Shown here: piece after piece, positions 5,759-6,668 of the stretch
Numbering within the stretch: position 1 is the stretch's first letter
How the letters are laid out: each line of letters begins with the position of its first letter
Source of the DNA: Actinomycetota bacterium
GTDB lineage: Bacteria > Actinomycetota > Actinomycetes > Actinomycetales > Angustibacteraceae
Direction of reading: 5' to 3'
Length of the DNA: 6,668 nucleotides
Assembly: GCA_014377795.1 (NCBI GenBank)
Contig: JACMOY010000231.1
Coordinates: 1 to 6,668, forward strand
The notes under the pieces: model-generated
What the model was told of the DNA's origin: nothing
Databases searched by the model: none
The model's input: only the letters and a program-made list of their open reading frames with translations
Program-made: the position numbers and the translations under genes

Positions 5759-6504
5759 CCGGCCGGGCGGTGCTGGTCACCGGGGCCGCCCGCGGCATCG
5801 GTCGGGCCGTGGCGACCGCGTTCGCCCAGGCGGGCGACCGGGTGGCGGTGCACTACGGGAGCAGCGCAGACGCCGCCGCCGCGCTCGTCGCCGAGCTGCC
5901 CGGCAGCGGTCACGTCCGGGTGCAGGCCGAGCTGGCCGATCCTGCGCAGGTGCAGCGCTGCGTCGACGAGGCAGCCGACCTGCTCGGTGGCCTGGACGTG
6001 CTGGTCAACAACGCCGGGGTGTTCGTGGCCCACCCGCCGCTGGAGTCCACCTACGAGCAGTGGCAAGCCGCGTGGTCCACGACGCTGGCCGTCAACCTGG
6101 TGGCCGCCGCCAACGCCACGTTCTGCGCCGTCCCGCACCTGCTTGCGCGCGGTGGCGGCGCGGTCGTCAACGTGTCGAGCCGCGGGGCGTTCCGCGGTGA
6201 GCCGGCCTGCCCGGCGTACGGCGCGTCCAAGGCCGGGATGAACGCGATGGGCCAGTCGCTCGCCGTGGCCCTGGCGCCGCACGGGATCCGGGTCGGGACG
6301 GTCGCACCAGGGTTCGTGCAGACCGAGATGGCCCGCGAGGTGCTCGACGGCCCCGGCGGTGACGCCGTCCGGGCGCAGTCACCGCTGGGCCGGGTCGCCG
6401 AGCCGCACGAGGTGGCCGCCGCGGTGCTGTGGCTCGCCTCGCCCGAGGCGGCGTTCTCGACCGGCACGATCATCGACGTCAACGGCGCGTCGTACCTGCG
6501 TTAG
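5755..6504 (+). CDS. Short-chain dehydrogenase/reductase (classical SDR, FabG-like)
   Basis: 249-residue NAD(P)(H)-dependent oxidoreductase, soluble, with every classical SDR landmark. These are TGAARGIG (10-16 region), NNAG (85-88), the structural N114 in LAVNL, catalytic S142 in NVSS, Y155 and K159 in YGASK, and APGFVQTEM (184-192). The C-terminal end SPLGRVAEPHEVA...STGTIIDVNGAS is the FabG-like oligomer-contact region. R13 in the glycine motif and the absence of an acidic residue at the end of the second strand (VAVHYGSS) suggest NADP(H) preference. The substrate cannot be named: FabG-type 3-oxoacyl reduction, sugar or sterol-like alcohols all occur in close relatives. The start codon overlaps the stop of the PLP-enzyme gene by 4 bp, so the two are co-translated. 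The stop TAG shares bases with the stop of a gene on the other strand. Confidence 0.93.
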   Translation: MTGRAVLVTGAARGIGRAVATAFAQAGDRVAVHYGSSADAAAALVAELPGSGHVRVQAELADPAQVQRCVDEAADLLGGLDVLVNNAGVFVAHPPLESTYEQWQAAWSTTLAVNLVAAANATFCAVPHLLARGGGAVVNVSSRGAFRGEPACPAYGASKAGMNAMGQSLAVALAPHGIRVGTVAPGFVQTEMAREVLDGPGGDAVRAQSPLGRVAEPHEVAAAVLWLASPEAAFSTGTIIDVNGASYLR

Positions 6505-6668
6505 CGCAGTACGCCCGGCAGCATGGGATCTGCGGCGGCGGCGTCGAGCAGGGCCAGCCGTGCCAGCTGATGCGGCGTCGCCGCGGGCGCGAGCGCGACC
6601 TCGTCGGCGGTCACCAGCAGCGGGCGGCTGACGCCGCGGTGCTCGTCGTCGGTCGCCGCAGCGGCCGC
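6501..6668 (-). CDS. C-terminal fragment of an unrecognised protein (partial; runs off the right edge)
   Basis: A minus-strand frame open from the window edge to TAA at 6503-6501 gives 55 C-terminal residues. It is judged coding because 49 of 55 codons end in G or C and because a tail-to-tail arrangement with the dehydrogenase is natural. The tail starts alanine-rich and acidic (AAAAATDDEH), then has GVSRPLLVTADEVALAP, a predicted helix HQLARLALLDAAAA, and ends DPMLPGVLR. I do not recognise the family and will not guess a function. The stop overlaps the dehydrogenase stop by 4 bp (6501-6504). Confidence 0.55.
   Translation of the reverse strand, partial: AAAAATDDEHRGVSRPLLVTADEVALAPAATPHQLARLALLDAAAADPMLPGVLR

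Noticed and set aside
6655..6668. GC-rich palindromic end containing GCGGCCGC
   Set aside because: It falls in an alanine-codon run of the partial minus-strand gene, so codon use explains it.
1..6668. Mobile element, phage, CRISPR or RNA gene signals
   Set aside because: I saw no transposase, integrase, terminal repeats, repeat-spacer pattern, or tRNA or rRNA-like sequence, and base composition looks uniform by eye.

Overview
The window is very GC-rich chromosomal DNA. Its coding frames use almost only G or C at third positions, with GTG as well as ATG starts. Protein signatures point to an actinobacterium (Actinomycetota), probably a Micrococcales-type soil or plant-associated relative of Cellulomonas. 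The deoxyxylulose-phosphate synthase has typical actinobacterial wording, and several starts appear to be leaderless. I see no tRNA, rRNA, CRISPR array, insertion sequence or phage gene, and no gene-free stretch longer than 133 bases.

Layout from left to right. (1) Positions 1-791, minus strand: N-terminal half of a D-xylulose kinase (xylB), running off the left edge. (2) Positions 792-891: a 100-bp divergent control region with a candidate xylB promoter and a dense cluster of palindromic and directly repeated half-sites. (3) Positions 892-1263, plus: a 123-residue conserved actinobacterial protein of unknown function. (4) Positions 1268-2413, minus: a GT-B fold, family 1 glycosyltransferase that meets gene 3 tail to tail with 4 bp between stops. 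(5) Positions 2414-2546: a 133-bp divergent region with a probable leaderless promoter for the next gene. (6) Positions 2547-6504, plus: a three-gene set of 1-deoxy-D-xylulose-5-phosphate synthase (dxs), a class V PLP enzyme of the cysteine-desulfurase-like VC1184 group, and a short-chain dehydrogenase. The last two overlap by 4 bp (ATGA). (7) Positions 6501-6668, minus: the C-terminal 55 codons of an unrecognised protein whose stop overlaps the dehydrogenase stop.

How they may work together. DXS makes the first committed intermediate of the MEP isoprenoid pathway. The PLP enzyme and the dehydrogenase are probably at least partly co-expressed with it, but nothing in the sequence fixes their substrates. 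The family 1 glycosyltransferase reads away from dxs across a short spacer, so a link to a glycosylated isoprenoid is possible but unproven. The xylulose kinase belongs to pentose catabolism and probably to a separate unit reading leftwards.

I do not find a clear novel system. The most useful leads are the xylB control region, the recurrent leaderless-start geometry, the possibility that this dxs is a second, specialised copy, and the absence of a catalytic cysteine in the 'cysteine desulfurase-like' protein.
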